Assembly (NCBI RefSeq): GCF_004798865.1
Contig: NW_025335440.1
Coordinates: 5,025,981 to 5,089,980, forward strand
Origin: Varanus komodoensis
Taxonomy: Eukaryota; Chordata; Lepidosauria; Squamata; Varanidae
DNA: 64,000 nt
Reading direction: 5' to 3'
This document shows, piece by piece, positions 49,553-60,700 of the stretch (positions are counted from its first letter, which is position 1; every line of letters begins with the position of its first letter). The notes under the pieces are model-generated. The model had not been told where the DNA came from. It searched no databases and saw only the letters and a program-made list of their open reading frames with translations. A program made the translations under genes and the position numbers.

Positions 49553-50600
49553 TTCTGATTTCAGCAAGGCCGTTGACAAAGTGCCCCGTGACATCCTGGT
49601 GGAGAAACTGAGGAGTTTTGGGATACACCAAAGCACTGTCCGGTGGATTGGATTAGGGCATGGTTGACTGACCGAAAGCAGAGGGTAACCATTAGTGGGG
49701 ACTCATTGGGATGGCGGCCAGTGACAAGCGGGGTCCCCCAGGGCTCTGTCCTGGGGCCGATCCTGTTTAATCTTTTCATCAATGACATGGAAGAAGGGGT
49801 GAACAGTCTGCTGATCAAATGCACAGACGATGCTAAAACTGGAGCAGTGGCCACAACTGAGGAGCAGGTACTCCAGATCCAAAAGGGTCTGGACAGACTA
49901 TGGAAGTGGGCGGGAGACAACAGGATGGCGTTCAATGTGGATAAGTGCAAGGTCTTGCACTTGGGGCATGGGAATGGGTGTCATAAGTACAGGATAGGGG
50001 ATAAGTGGCCGGAGAGCAGCACTTGTGAAAGGGACCTCGGGGTGCTGGTCGACTGCAGGCTGAACATGAGTCAGCAGTGTGATGCGGTGGTCAAGAGGGC
50101 GAACGCTACCCTTGGTTGCATAGCCAGAAGCGTGGCTTCTAGATCGAGAGAGGTATTACTACCACTCTATACGACTCTTCCTGCCAACCCTTCAGTTTGA
50201 AAGCATGAAAATGCAAGTAGATAAAAAGGTACCACTTCGGTGGGCAGGTAACAGCGTTCCGTGCACTTTGGTGTTTAGTCATGCTGGCCACATCACCACG
50301 GAGACTGTCTGCAGACAAACGCTGGCTTCCTCGGCTAGGAAACGGAGATGAGCACTGCCCCCTAGAGTCAGGCATGACTGGACTTAATGTCAAGGGAAAA
50401 CCATTACCTTTACCTTTATACGACTCTGGTGCGCCCGCAACTGGAGTATTGTGCTCAGTTTTGGGCCCCTCATTACAGAAAGGATATAGCCAGGTTGGAG
50501 TCAGTGCAGCGTAGGGCCACAAGGTTGGTGGCCGGTTTGCAGGGGATGCCTTATGAGGCGAGACTGAGGGAACTGGGTCTCTTCTCCAGGCTGAAGAGAC
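49553..50600 (+). mobile_element. CR1 LINE, reverse transcriptase part, split by a SINE and cut by the gap
   Basis: The translation shows the CR1 reverse-transcriptase run FSKAVDKVPRDILVEKL, GVPQGSVLGPILFNLFIND, NVDKCKVLHLGHG, ERDLGVLVD, and after the [21 protein letters not shown] then RVAT-type QRRATRLV. The catalytic F/YADD motif reads CTDDA here, and the frame is broken near 49,660, so this copy is dead. It is 5'-truncated and interrupted at 50,179-50,416. Confidence 0.93.
50179..50416 (+). mobile_element. Sauria-type SINE (tRNA-derived, Bov-B tail) inserted in CR1
   Basis: The element is flanked by an 11-bp direct repeat, tatacgactct, at 50,168-50,178 and 50,417-50,427; the CR1 reads on cleanly if it is skipped. 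The body (ggtaacagcgttccgtgca, gtcatgctggccacatcacc, gagatgagcactgccccc) and the 3' end gactggacttaatgtcaag plus acctt repeats match the squamate Sauria SINE as I remember it. It depends on Bov-B for mobilisation. Confidence 0.85.
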
Positions 50601-50700
50601 NNNNNNNNNNNNNNNNNNNNNNNNNNNNNNNNNNNNNNNNNNNNNNNNNNNNNNNNNNNNNNNNNNNNNNNNNNNNNNNNNNNNNNNNNNNNNNNNNNNN
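50601..50700. other. Assembly gap (100 N)
   Basis: Exactly 100 N, the conventional size for a gap of unknown length. It is followed by 11 G. It cuts a CR1 LINE reading rightwards; no CR1 continuation is seen after the gap. The sequences on the two sides may therefore be far apart in the genome. Confidence 0.99.
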
Positions 50701-51056
50701 GGGGGGGGGGGTGTCACCTGGGTTAATATATTTTTGATGGTTGTGTTCGACCCAGAACAGAAATGAAACCGCTGAGCTGCCTCATTCCGTTAGGGCTGCC
50801 TGGCTGTGTTCTGTTGGAAAGGTCCCTGGGCACATTTAGAATAGCAGGCGGCGCTGATCAAAAGAGCCGCACAAGGTCTTTCGCTCTCCGAAAAATCGGT
50901 TTGGAAGAGCAACTGCCGGGGGCAGGGCACACACCGCGTTTTGCAGTGCAAACCTGGGTTTGCAGGATCTGGATCAACTTTCTAATTTCAGCATTCAAGG
51001 CAACCTGGGTCAGGGTGCTGTGTGGCCTGGGCAAACTCTAAGGTCTGGGGCATGGG

Positions 51057-51563
51057 TGTCAGAAAGCTGAACTGGGGCACCAGGACCCAGACAATAGTCG
51101 GCACACTTCATGGGCAAAGTCCAGTCAGCAGCCAAATCCACATCTTTATCCAGAGCAGGCCAAGGTCAAAGCAGGAGCGAACAGGGAAGCGGGCAAAGCG
51201 TAGTCCAGAGAGCAAAGTGTAGTCAAAACAAGCCAGAGACCAGGAAGCAAGACGACAGGACAAGGGCCAGGACACCTCTGGAGCAGGTGCGAGTGCAGGT
51301 GCGAGCGCGGGATCGAGGTCCAGCAGCAGGAGCGAGAGCAGACAGGGTCCAGGCACCACAGAGAGCTCCAGCGCACTGGGAGCCAGTGGGAGCTTCTGCA
51401 GGGAGAGCCACTTCCTCAGCAGCTCTTTCCCAGGGCCCCCAGGCGGCGTGGGTGAAGGCCCTGGCAGCTGCAATCGAGCCCGGGAGGGATCCTGCAACTT
51501 CCAGGGCGGTTGGTCTGGCATTTGGCCAGCACGAGGAGTCCTGAAGCTGCCCAGAACCCGACA
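51057..51563 (-). mobile_element. Second LTR-like copy (507 bp), fossil
   Basis: It has TGTC...GACA ends and block similarity to the 43.3-kb solo LTR. I see no clear target-site duplication. It lies about 100 bases from the last MFSD2A exon found, on the gap side. No coding region is attached. It looks older than, or rearranged relative to, its relative. Confidence 0.5.
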
Positions 51564-51658
51564 GGTGTTAGCGCCCTTCCAAGTTTTCCTGGGAGGCTTT
51601 GCAACAGAGGCATACTCATGGACCAAACCTGCATCGCCTCTTGAGGACGTTGACTTAC

Positions 51659-51742
51659 CGAGATACCAATGTAGACAGCCGTTTTCTTTCCAAAACGCGT
51701 TAGAAACCACTGCCAGAAAGGGATGGTCAAAGTGGCAGAGAG
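51659..51742 (-). CDS. MFSD2A: MFSD2A exon (LSATLTIPFWQWFLTRFGKK), last one found
   Basis: This 84-nt phase-0 exon (28 residues) ends TAVYIGIS with donor TCG|gtaagt, so the gene must continue to the left. The Ser of LSATL equals human S339. The RFGKK segment is the typical MFS cytoplasmic loop. The next expected exon (human AVPFLILVALMES...) is not found between here and 27 kb. Confidence 0.95.
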
Positions 51743-54700
51743 CTGCAGGAGAGGGAACAAAAAGGGGGAGGAACGGTTGTTGCCGAGTGTCAGCCAGGAG
51801 CAGCCTTTGCCACCGGTCCTCCAGGTGCGCCGCGCGTGGAAGAGCAGGCGCTTGCATGCGGCGTCAGTCAACTCGGAGCAAGTGGCCCCAGTCCATGCTC
51901 GCTCGTGCAGGTGGGCCGGAATCCACGCTTCACCCATAAGAGCGAACACAGAGAACGGGAACCAAAAATGCTTTGATCACTCTGACCGCAACTGCACTGG
52001 GATCACCGGAGGTTTTTCCGTAGACCGTTGGTTGCATCACGGCAAGGAGAATTGGGGAGAGCTGTCGGATGCCGGTATCTGGTTCCCTTCACGAGCAAAC
52101 ACAACTTCTCTTTCTTTTAAAGCTCCCCCGGCACTTGCCTCACCTGTGATCTCTGCCTTTATGTCTGCAGACACTCATTTGTGACTTCCGCACTGGCAAT
52201 GCTGCCGTGGCTGCTGACAGCTGCCGGTTCTCAGGCAAGGGCGCCAGTCCTCCCTGCCTGCCCCTTATGCCTGGCACTACCTCCCAGAATGCCCGCAGGT
52301 GAGGGAGCACCTCCGCGGCCCCAGAGCCCTCCTCCCAACCCACCAGTCCCTCATGAAGCCTCTGGCCAGTGCCTCGGCCTTCTTCCTCTGCCTGCCACCT
52401 ATTGAAGCCACTGTCTGCTGCATTCCTCTCTGCCTGCATCAATGTAAACTGAAGGCTCCTCCAGGCGGGGCCTTTTGCAGGTGGTGGCTTCTGAAATGCT
52501 TGTTATTTCAATTTAGAACAAGGATGGGGAATGGCAGCTTCCATTATCCTTGATCATGAGATGTGCCGGCTCGGGTTGATGGGAGTGGCGCACCAACAAG
52601 ACCTGGTGCGCAAGAGGTTCCACACCCCGATTTATAACTTATTTTAGAAAGCTTTCTTTGTTTTCATGTTGAAATCTTCGTTCTCCCTTAGTCTGAGAAA
52701 ACAGACAGGCCGGGGAGGTGCTGGGAGTGATCCAACCCCCAAACGAAGGCACTGAGCTCTCCATGAGAAACTCCAGCATCAGGTTCCTTTCTCCTCATCT
52801 CATGAAGTCCTGCTGTCCGACCTCACATGGTCTTTGGCAGGGCAGGAATTTGCTCATGGCAGTTTGAAAGCGCTCCTTCCTCTTCCTACTCAATCAGAAA
52901 GGGGAAGGGAGATAAACAAAGGGCAGTCAGTCCTCTTGGCTACTTCATAAGTAAGACTGATACAGGTTTTTGCTCCCATAGGTGGGGCATAAACTGGATG
53001 GGGAACCACCTGGAAAAAGCTCTGATGAGTATTTCAGGAGATGTGTCACTTTCCCGAGGGCACATGCATTCATCTTGGCCCATGGCCACATCCAGCAAAG
53101 CTACACATTTGTCCAGCGCCAAATACAAGCCCTTACCTGCCCTTCATACCACTGGCCTAGGACACACAACACTAATCCATGGCTTATTTAACCCAGAATT
53201 AGTTGCTCCACACAGGGCTCATCTAGCAGATGACAAACCACAGTCTATTCTTCTGATCTCTCCACTGTTTTCTTCCTCCTTTGCCTGCTCTCTCCTTTGA
53301 ACATTCACACAGCTGCAGAGAAACTGGAATTGAAAGCAGCTTTGTGTGTGTTTTTATTATGCCTGCCTGCCTGCCATCTCTGAGGCCTCGGAAAAACCAC
53401 TCTGAGCACCTCGCAGTTCTGGGCTCACATGTAGTGACAACTGCTTGACAACCACAGGTCCTCTTTCTGGATTGTTCATCGTTAATGCACCACACTTCAT
53501 TAGCATGCCTAGCTCACACATCATGACAACTCAGAAATCAGCAACCCGTGCCATGGGTAGCCAGATGTGCAATCCAGGCTGCTTGCTTTGCTGCACTTTC
53601 CAAAAGTCTACCAGCCACATCTGGCATTTGTTAAAAGTTGTGACGCTAGAATCCTTTCTTCACCGATTCCCTTTGGGTCTTAGAAAAGGTGTGCATAGCC
53701 CCAAAATGTTCAAGAGGAAAAGACTATTCCACATAATCCTTGTGTTTGCTGCAAGCGTGCACAGCACATGAGGCTGGAAGGGTGCAGGGAGAAGAACAGC
53801 TGATAGGGACAGAGGTCTAATCAACCCAAATTAACACTGCAAACACTAGAGGATTTAAAAGAGACCACACGGCAATTAGGCAGCAGGTCTGGGATCTTGC
53901 TTTTACATGACTGCCTCATGGAGGCCACACACAGAGGGAAGCATGGAGAAGGGATCTGGCATCTGCTGGCTGGACAGAGTGAGGCCTTTTCTTCCCACAT
54001 CCTCCCCACACCCCAAAATGTTCTTCCATCTCCTTCCTCTTTTGCACCTTCAGCAGCCCAGAACAAAGCTCTTGAAACTCTGTTCTGAATTTTAATAACC
54101 CTTTAGGTAGAAACCTCTCCCCACTGGCTTCTCTTAATCTCCACCACTCCCAGAACATCCAGTTTTGCTGCTAAGCTGTGCTCAAGGGGGTTGCTTTGAA
54201 GCTTCTGCCAGTTTAACCCTGGTGCTGATGTTCCCACTAGGAGTCTTTCTAAACACTGCAAGGAATGAGGCCTTAGACTGCAGCTGGCGTGGTGGTTCTG
54301 GATGCCCGAAAATGAGAGTAAGGGTTCCTTGCATGCAGAATAGCAGCACGTCAATACAACTAGTTTACTGCACAAAGCAAATGGCTGTCCATACCCAATC
54401 TATCCAGGAGAAACTACCTTACACGGGGTTGGACTACTGGGCCATAGAGCCCAGCCGTGTTGACACTGGCTGGCAGCACTGGCTGGTGCTCTGAAGTTTT
54501 TATGTATTTATTAAAGGCTTTTATATCCCACCCTTCCCAATGTCTCAGGGTGGTAATAAAATAAAATAATAAAATAAAATAGATGCAGCATCCATACAAC
54601 AACATAAAGAATCAATCTTAAAACACTACTAACATTTAAAATAATGGGAAAATAAAAAGGGGTTGGTCTGGAGCCAAATTAAGAAAGCACTGACATCAGG

Positions 54701-57700
54701 CCCACTTCTGAGAAGCACATTCCATAGCTGGGGGACGGGGACCACTGCAGAGAAGGCCAGGTTGTTAACAGGGACCAGCCGGTGTGAACACAAAACGCCG
54801 GTCCTTTTCCACCTATTCTGGCTTCCAGTTGATGCCTGGGCCCAATTTAAGGTGCTGGTGATGACCGATAAAGCCCAAACGGCTTCGGGCCTGGTTACTC
54901 GTATGTGCCCATAAGATCTGGGGTACACGCCCTTCTCCGGGTGCCCTCCCTGAAGATTAGGAGGGTGACTACCCAGAGAAGGGCCTTTTCTGCAGTGGCA
55001 CCCCAATCGTGGAATTCACTCCCCAGAGAGGTTCGCCTGGCACTGCCACTTTATTCTTTTTGGCACCAGGCCAAAACCTTTTCATTTTCCCAATGTTTTA
55101 AGACCTGACTGTTCTAAGTGGGGTTTTTATTATTGCTAAATTTTAGGACACTGTGTTTTAATTATTTTTTTTCTTTTCTTACATTTTATTGCTAAACCGT
55201 CCTGAGATTTCGGTAATGGGATGGTCTACAAAAGTTTTAAATAAATAAACTAACTTTGGGAGTTTCCGCACACCCCACAGGGGCTCCCTGAGCCAGAGCC
55301 TTTCCCACCGAAGCACCTGGGGACAGCAGCAGGGGGCTGGGGGGACCCCGCACCTCGCCTCACACATGCCACCACAGGCAGCTCGGCTCCTTTGTCCCGC
55401 CAGAGAAGCGCAGCAGAGACTCTCTGCTGCCCACCCCTGTCTCCTGCCTGCGCACCTTTCAAGTCCCTCGGTTCCCCAGAAGCCCGGAGGGACCCGAGGG
55501 GCCCGGCTGCCAGGGGCTTTCTGGCTTGGCAGCATGTCTGGCAGCACAATGCCCCAGCCCCTCCCTCCTCTCCTCCCCGCATCCATCAGCCTTTCCCTTT
55601 CCCAGACAAATTGGCTCCATGGCTTTCATTCAGAGCCTCCCTCCCGCCACCACTCAGCCCTCCTTTCTTCTCATGATTAAGGGTAAGAGGGAAAATGGAA
55701 GGTCTGGAACAAAAGAGTCGCATAGCTTTTGTTCTTCCCCCCTTTTCAGGGCCAGCTTCGGAGGCACACAAAGAGTGCACTGTTCTACCAAGCTGCGGCT
55801 CCTCCATCTTGAGCTCAGCAGCTGCCCTGTTTTCTTTAAGGCTGCTCACCGGGCTGCTTCCCCCAGATCCCTGGTTATGTCCAACAGCCCCAGTATTTCT
55901 CTTGTGCTTGCTCAGGAGTGTGTGCCTTAGTTTTACGCAGTTCACAAGCTCCTGGAGCTCTTTGGGCCCTGCCGCTCAAGGCTGGCTTGCACCACTGTGG
56001 GCTTGCAGTTTAGGGCTAAGTGACTGCGGGAGGAGCCAGCAAGAATGCTTTGACATTTCCTCCAGGAAAAGGAGAATTGTACTGACACATACCATGATGG
56101 CAAGCAGAACGTTCTGGAACTCATTCCGGAACCCCAAGGTGTACGTGCAGAACAGAGCGAAGTTGCCTTCCAGAAGCTGGAAAGAAGACAGGCGCAGTAG
56201 ACGGTCAGGCCCTCCATCTGGGAGAGGGGCAGCCACCACCCTCCCCAGCCCGCCCCGCTTCCGCCCTGCCGGTCTGCAGCTCCCCGAATCACCCGCCCAA
56301 CAAGGACTTCCAGGCACAGCGGCCTCGTTTCTGAGGAATGCAACCCTGCAGTGTCTTTCTGTGGAGTTCGTGGGGGTACACAAGGGTCTCCCTCCTCCCT
56401 CCTACCCCCACAACAACCCTGTGAGGCGAGTCAGATGGGGGGGGCTGGCCCAATTCATGGCTTCGTGTGCACTGGAACATCAGTCTCTCTGGTCCCAGCT
56501 GGACTCTCGCACCACACCCACCGGGAGCCCCCACAAGGGCAACCACAGCCAAGCCAGCCTGGGGGGAGGAGTGGCTGCAGCCTTCTCTCTGGAGTCGGCA
56601 ACAGGGGGCCCTCCATCATCCCTCCCCACCAGCTAGGGATGCTTGGAGCTGCAGGACAAAACTTCCGGTGGGCCCACCCCTGCCATACACATAACTTTAG
56701 GAACAGAGAACATCATGAATCTCCCTCTGCCCTGGCAAGGTGGCTGAGCCAACGTGAAGAGCAAACAGGCCGACAGGAAAAGGAAGATTCGGATTTTCTG
56801 AGGCTTGGAGCAGAGACGGCGCTATCTGCTGCAGGCTAAATGCAAGGCAACGCTACTGCCCCCCCCCCCACCGCAAAAGAGCTTCCAGGGGAATTTGAGC
56901 TCCCAAAGCATCACCCAGATTCCAAAGCCATGGTGCCCCCCAGGGAAGTCACTGAGCCGGACCCTGTGCCCAGGCAGGCAGAGACGGGTTTCTCAAGCAC
57001 GGATTCATCCTGGGGGACCTGCTCCATCAGGCTGCAGATTCTGCCCTCTTGTGCTGCAGCCTCTCTTCTGTGATTCTGTTAATTTCACCACAACACAAGA
57101 CGCGTGGAATGCCCGAAAGCCCTATTCTGGATCAGGGATTAGACCAGCACACCTGCTCCAAGACACTGCAGGCCACCTCTCAAAATTTCTCACAGCTTCA
57201 TCCAATTTTTCCCCTTTTCAAATTATTCTCTCCCCCGATCAGTGTGTGTTTAAAATTTGGTTTACAAATACAAAATGTTGTGTGGTCAATTTTAATATGT
57301 ATTCTTATTGTTACTTTTAATGTACTTTGTGAACTGCCCATAGAGCCTCAGCTATGAGGTAGTGGAGAAAATAAATAGATAATTGGCATCCCTCAAAGGA
57401 CAAATGCTCCCCATTAACTACTTGGGTGGTTTGAACAGGTTTACTAGCCCTGGGGAGAAAGAGGAAGGGACCTCCAGGCTGCAGAACCAGTGAAACACTG
57501 AAGACCTTGCTTTCCCCCTGCCCCGCTTCACTCTACCACCCCAGGCTTGTGCGGAGGCCCACAACAGACGGCACTTTCCTACGGAAACAGGCCCCGCGCA
57601 CGGAAGACTCTCACGTCAGAGGAAAAAGACAACAGCCTCCTATTCCAGGTGCCAGGAACCTCTGCCATCAAGTGGGCCCTTACTGAGCCGTCTGAAGGGA

Positions 57701-60700
57701 GATGGCTCAGCATACAAATGTGTCACTTCAGTAAGAACAAGGCTCCAGAGCAGCTTTGGTTCCAGCACACAGGAGAAGGGGCACTTCGTTTACTGCTGCG
57801 GGGAGGTACCTGGGCAGGTGGCGGAAGCCTTTCCTTACCATGAAAGCCAAGGAGGTAAAGAGAAAGGCAGCAATCAGCTTGATGTAGGGGCCATGCTTCA
57901 TCACCAGCTTCAAGCCCTGGAAGAAGGAAGCCGGCTTGTCCAGATGGAGCTCTGAGGATTCTGAGGAACGATACAAAAGCAGCAGGTCAAGCTTCTGTCC
58001 CATCAGTCCTTCGCCAGACGTGAACGTGTACGGCGGTGCACCCTGAAGAGCTGAATTCTGTAGCCACAATCCTTAAGCCTAACTTGTCATGCTCGGTGGA
58101 ATGAAGTTTGCGCTCTTCTGTACTGCTGCCTGGCATTGCGAAGGCAACCACCCCACCGTGACCATGTCCAGCCCCCTCCCACACTCTAGCACGTTTCCAA
58201 GAAACCTCTCTGCAGCTTAAGGGGTAGAAAAGGGCTTCTTTTACAAAAGGAAAGAATCTAAAAGAAAAGAATTTTAAATCTTCAGTTGTCAAAGAGCTGC
58301 ATTCCACTCTTGCTACTGAGCTTGCCATTTCTTCACACTGGAATCGTTGCTTGCACATTACAGTGTCGCAAGGGAACAAAGCCAAGGGAAGCCACCCTGC
58401 TAATGCTTTGTGTGCATGCGCAATTTATTTGTGTACAAGCGATGCAAATCATATTACTATGGTGCGTGCAGTCGAGAGCTAAATCAAAGTGGGTGTGGTC
58501 TAATTCCAGTTGCAAATACTCAGTAAAGCAAAATGTTACATAGATATTCTTAAAGGGGCACTGGTTTTCAGTGAGGCAACCCAGTTCTTTGCACAGATTC
58601 CAATTCTCTTAGACTGTCCCTTTAAAATGTCTTCGAGGAAACTCTCAAGCCCATGACACAGTGCTGGGAGAGAAGGGCCAGCCACCTAGGCAGATGGCAT
58701 GCAGAGAAGAGGCGGGTGGGCCCAGGAGTACTCATAAAGAGGGTTCTTGGAAGTAGTTGGTAAACTGGGTCCAGCTCTGTGCATGCTCAGAGACTCATTC
58801 TGTGGTGACTGGGCTTACTGGATGTACTTTGGAGAATGAAAACTTTTTAAAGGAACAGTCTGTTGCTTTGAATGTGCAAAGTGGGGAATCTAGCTCCTGA
58901 CAGTCCGGATTAAAAAGTTTCCCACCCTTTTTGAAGTTCAAAAAGCTGCCGTCAACTTGGTCAAAGAAACCTTCCAGCAGGACACCCCCTTCAAGGCCAG
59001 CTAATGGACACTTCCCAGATGTGGAGTGCTTGAGCGATTCGGGCTCTGGATCCCTCGAAGTGACGACATTTGCTCCTGGGGATTGCCTTTGATAACCCTC
59101 CTCCAAGGATGGCCCTGGGGACCCTCTGGGTTTGAATGGTTCTCGGCTAGAGGGCTCAAGAGCAACTCCAATCACCAGGTGGCTTTTTCGGAGAGAACAA
59201 TGCAGGGCAGCGTTCAGGGGGAGCCGCTTCTCCCGCAAAGGCTGGTTTGAGCCAGAAAGCGGGGAAATTCGCAGAAGGAACGTGGGCCAGGCAAGGCTGG
59301 GCTTATGTGATGGGGAAGGGTTGCCCAATCTAGTCTTGTGCTCCCTTGGAGTGGCCCTGGACATTTCCATGTCTTGGAAAAGGCAAGCAGAGGCCGTCTG
59401 CAAGCAGCCTGTTTGAAGGCTGTGGATGCGGGAGGAGTGTGTGGCTCAGACTGGGCCTCCTGTAACACAACGCCACCGAGTCAGTAATGCGCAATCCACC
59501 CTTCAACAGCATTTTTGGAGTGTTCAGAACGGCTCCCAGAGGAGCTCACTGGCTTCAGACCAAAATCGTGGGGTCCAGCTTCAAGAAACTGGATGAGGAG
59601 ACTGAAATGCAGGAAGAGGAGGAAGAGGGAACTGCATAAGCTGAAACCTGTTCCCACTGGCCCAGGCATGGTCTGGCCAAGCCTACAGAAGTCCCGGGAG
59701 GAGGAGGGGCCATTCTCAACGGGAGATCACATTACCTGGCATCCCCAGGTGGAGCTAGGAAAGATGTCTGAGACCTTAGAAATTATTTCCCGTTAGAACA
59801 GACATTCGAGACAGACTAAAGCCTTCTCTTTGGTGACAAGACCAACAGTCCAACGGTGTGAAAAGTAATTTCCCAGGTTCCCACCTTAGAAAGAGCACGC
59901 TCCTGTCTGCCTCATTCTTGCGCAGGTCCTTTCCTGGACCAGTCGTGCCGGCCTTTCCCTTTCGGAGAGGCCACGTGCGTCAATCTGCATGGCTCACCTC
60001 GTCTCTCCCGCACGCCGGCAAAGAGAATGGCAGCACAGAGGATGTATATTCCACCGATGACCCCGGCTGCGAGCATGTAGGCGTTCCTCTGCAGGAGGAA
60101 AAGGAAAAGGGACGCATCCGGATGAGGCACGAGGCTTCCAGAGGAGACCATCGTTCAGAAGGGTGTCACTGTGTACTTGCTTCACGGAGAGCAGAATTAA
60201 AAGCCCCATTCTTCACTCCACACAAAGCCAACCACCTTTATTAGTGCAGCTCAGTTTTGCCCTTTGTCCAAGGACACAGAAGAACACTGATTTAGTACCA
60301 CAACTCCGCAGAACCGGCTGGGTACATATATACACTTGTATATAAACTGCCCTGGAAATTTGAGGGGTGGCGTGCAATGCTCGCAGCATAGTTAGCACAT
60401 TGTCCCATGCACGGCTCTGGCAGCTGGTGGGGGATCCTAGGGCCATGCGCTCCACGCTGCACTGGCTCTTCAGCTACGCTGTGGCCATTTCAGAGGGGGG
60501 GATTTGCCCTCTACCTGTGCAAACAAGTGAAAATTCTCGTCCTAGGTAATAATCGTAGCCAAATGAAGCGGCAGTTATTCCACAATAAATCAGGCATGGT
60601 GCAAAAGAGGATGAACCTGTGCAAGACAAACCAGGCTTACAAATTAGACACCAAATCTGAGGAATGTGTCAATAGCTCTGGGTCCTTAGGAAAATGTGAA

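Noticed and set aside
55695-56636. 313-codon plus-strand open frame
   Set aside because: It runs antisense across a conserved MFSD2A exon and a SINE tail and resembles no protein family. It is a shadow frame.
58795-59403. 202-codon minus-strand open frame in an MFSD2A intron
   Set aside because: It overlaps the unidentified repeat, shows no similarity to MFSD2A or any family I know, and has no convincing splice context.
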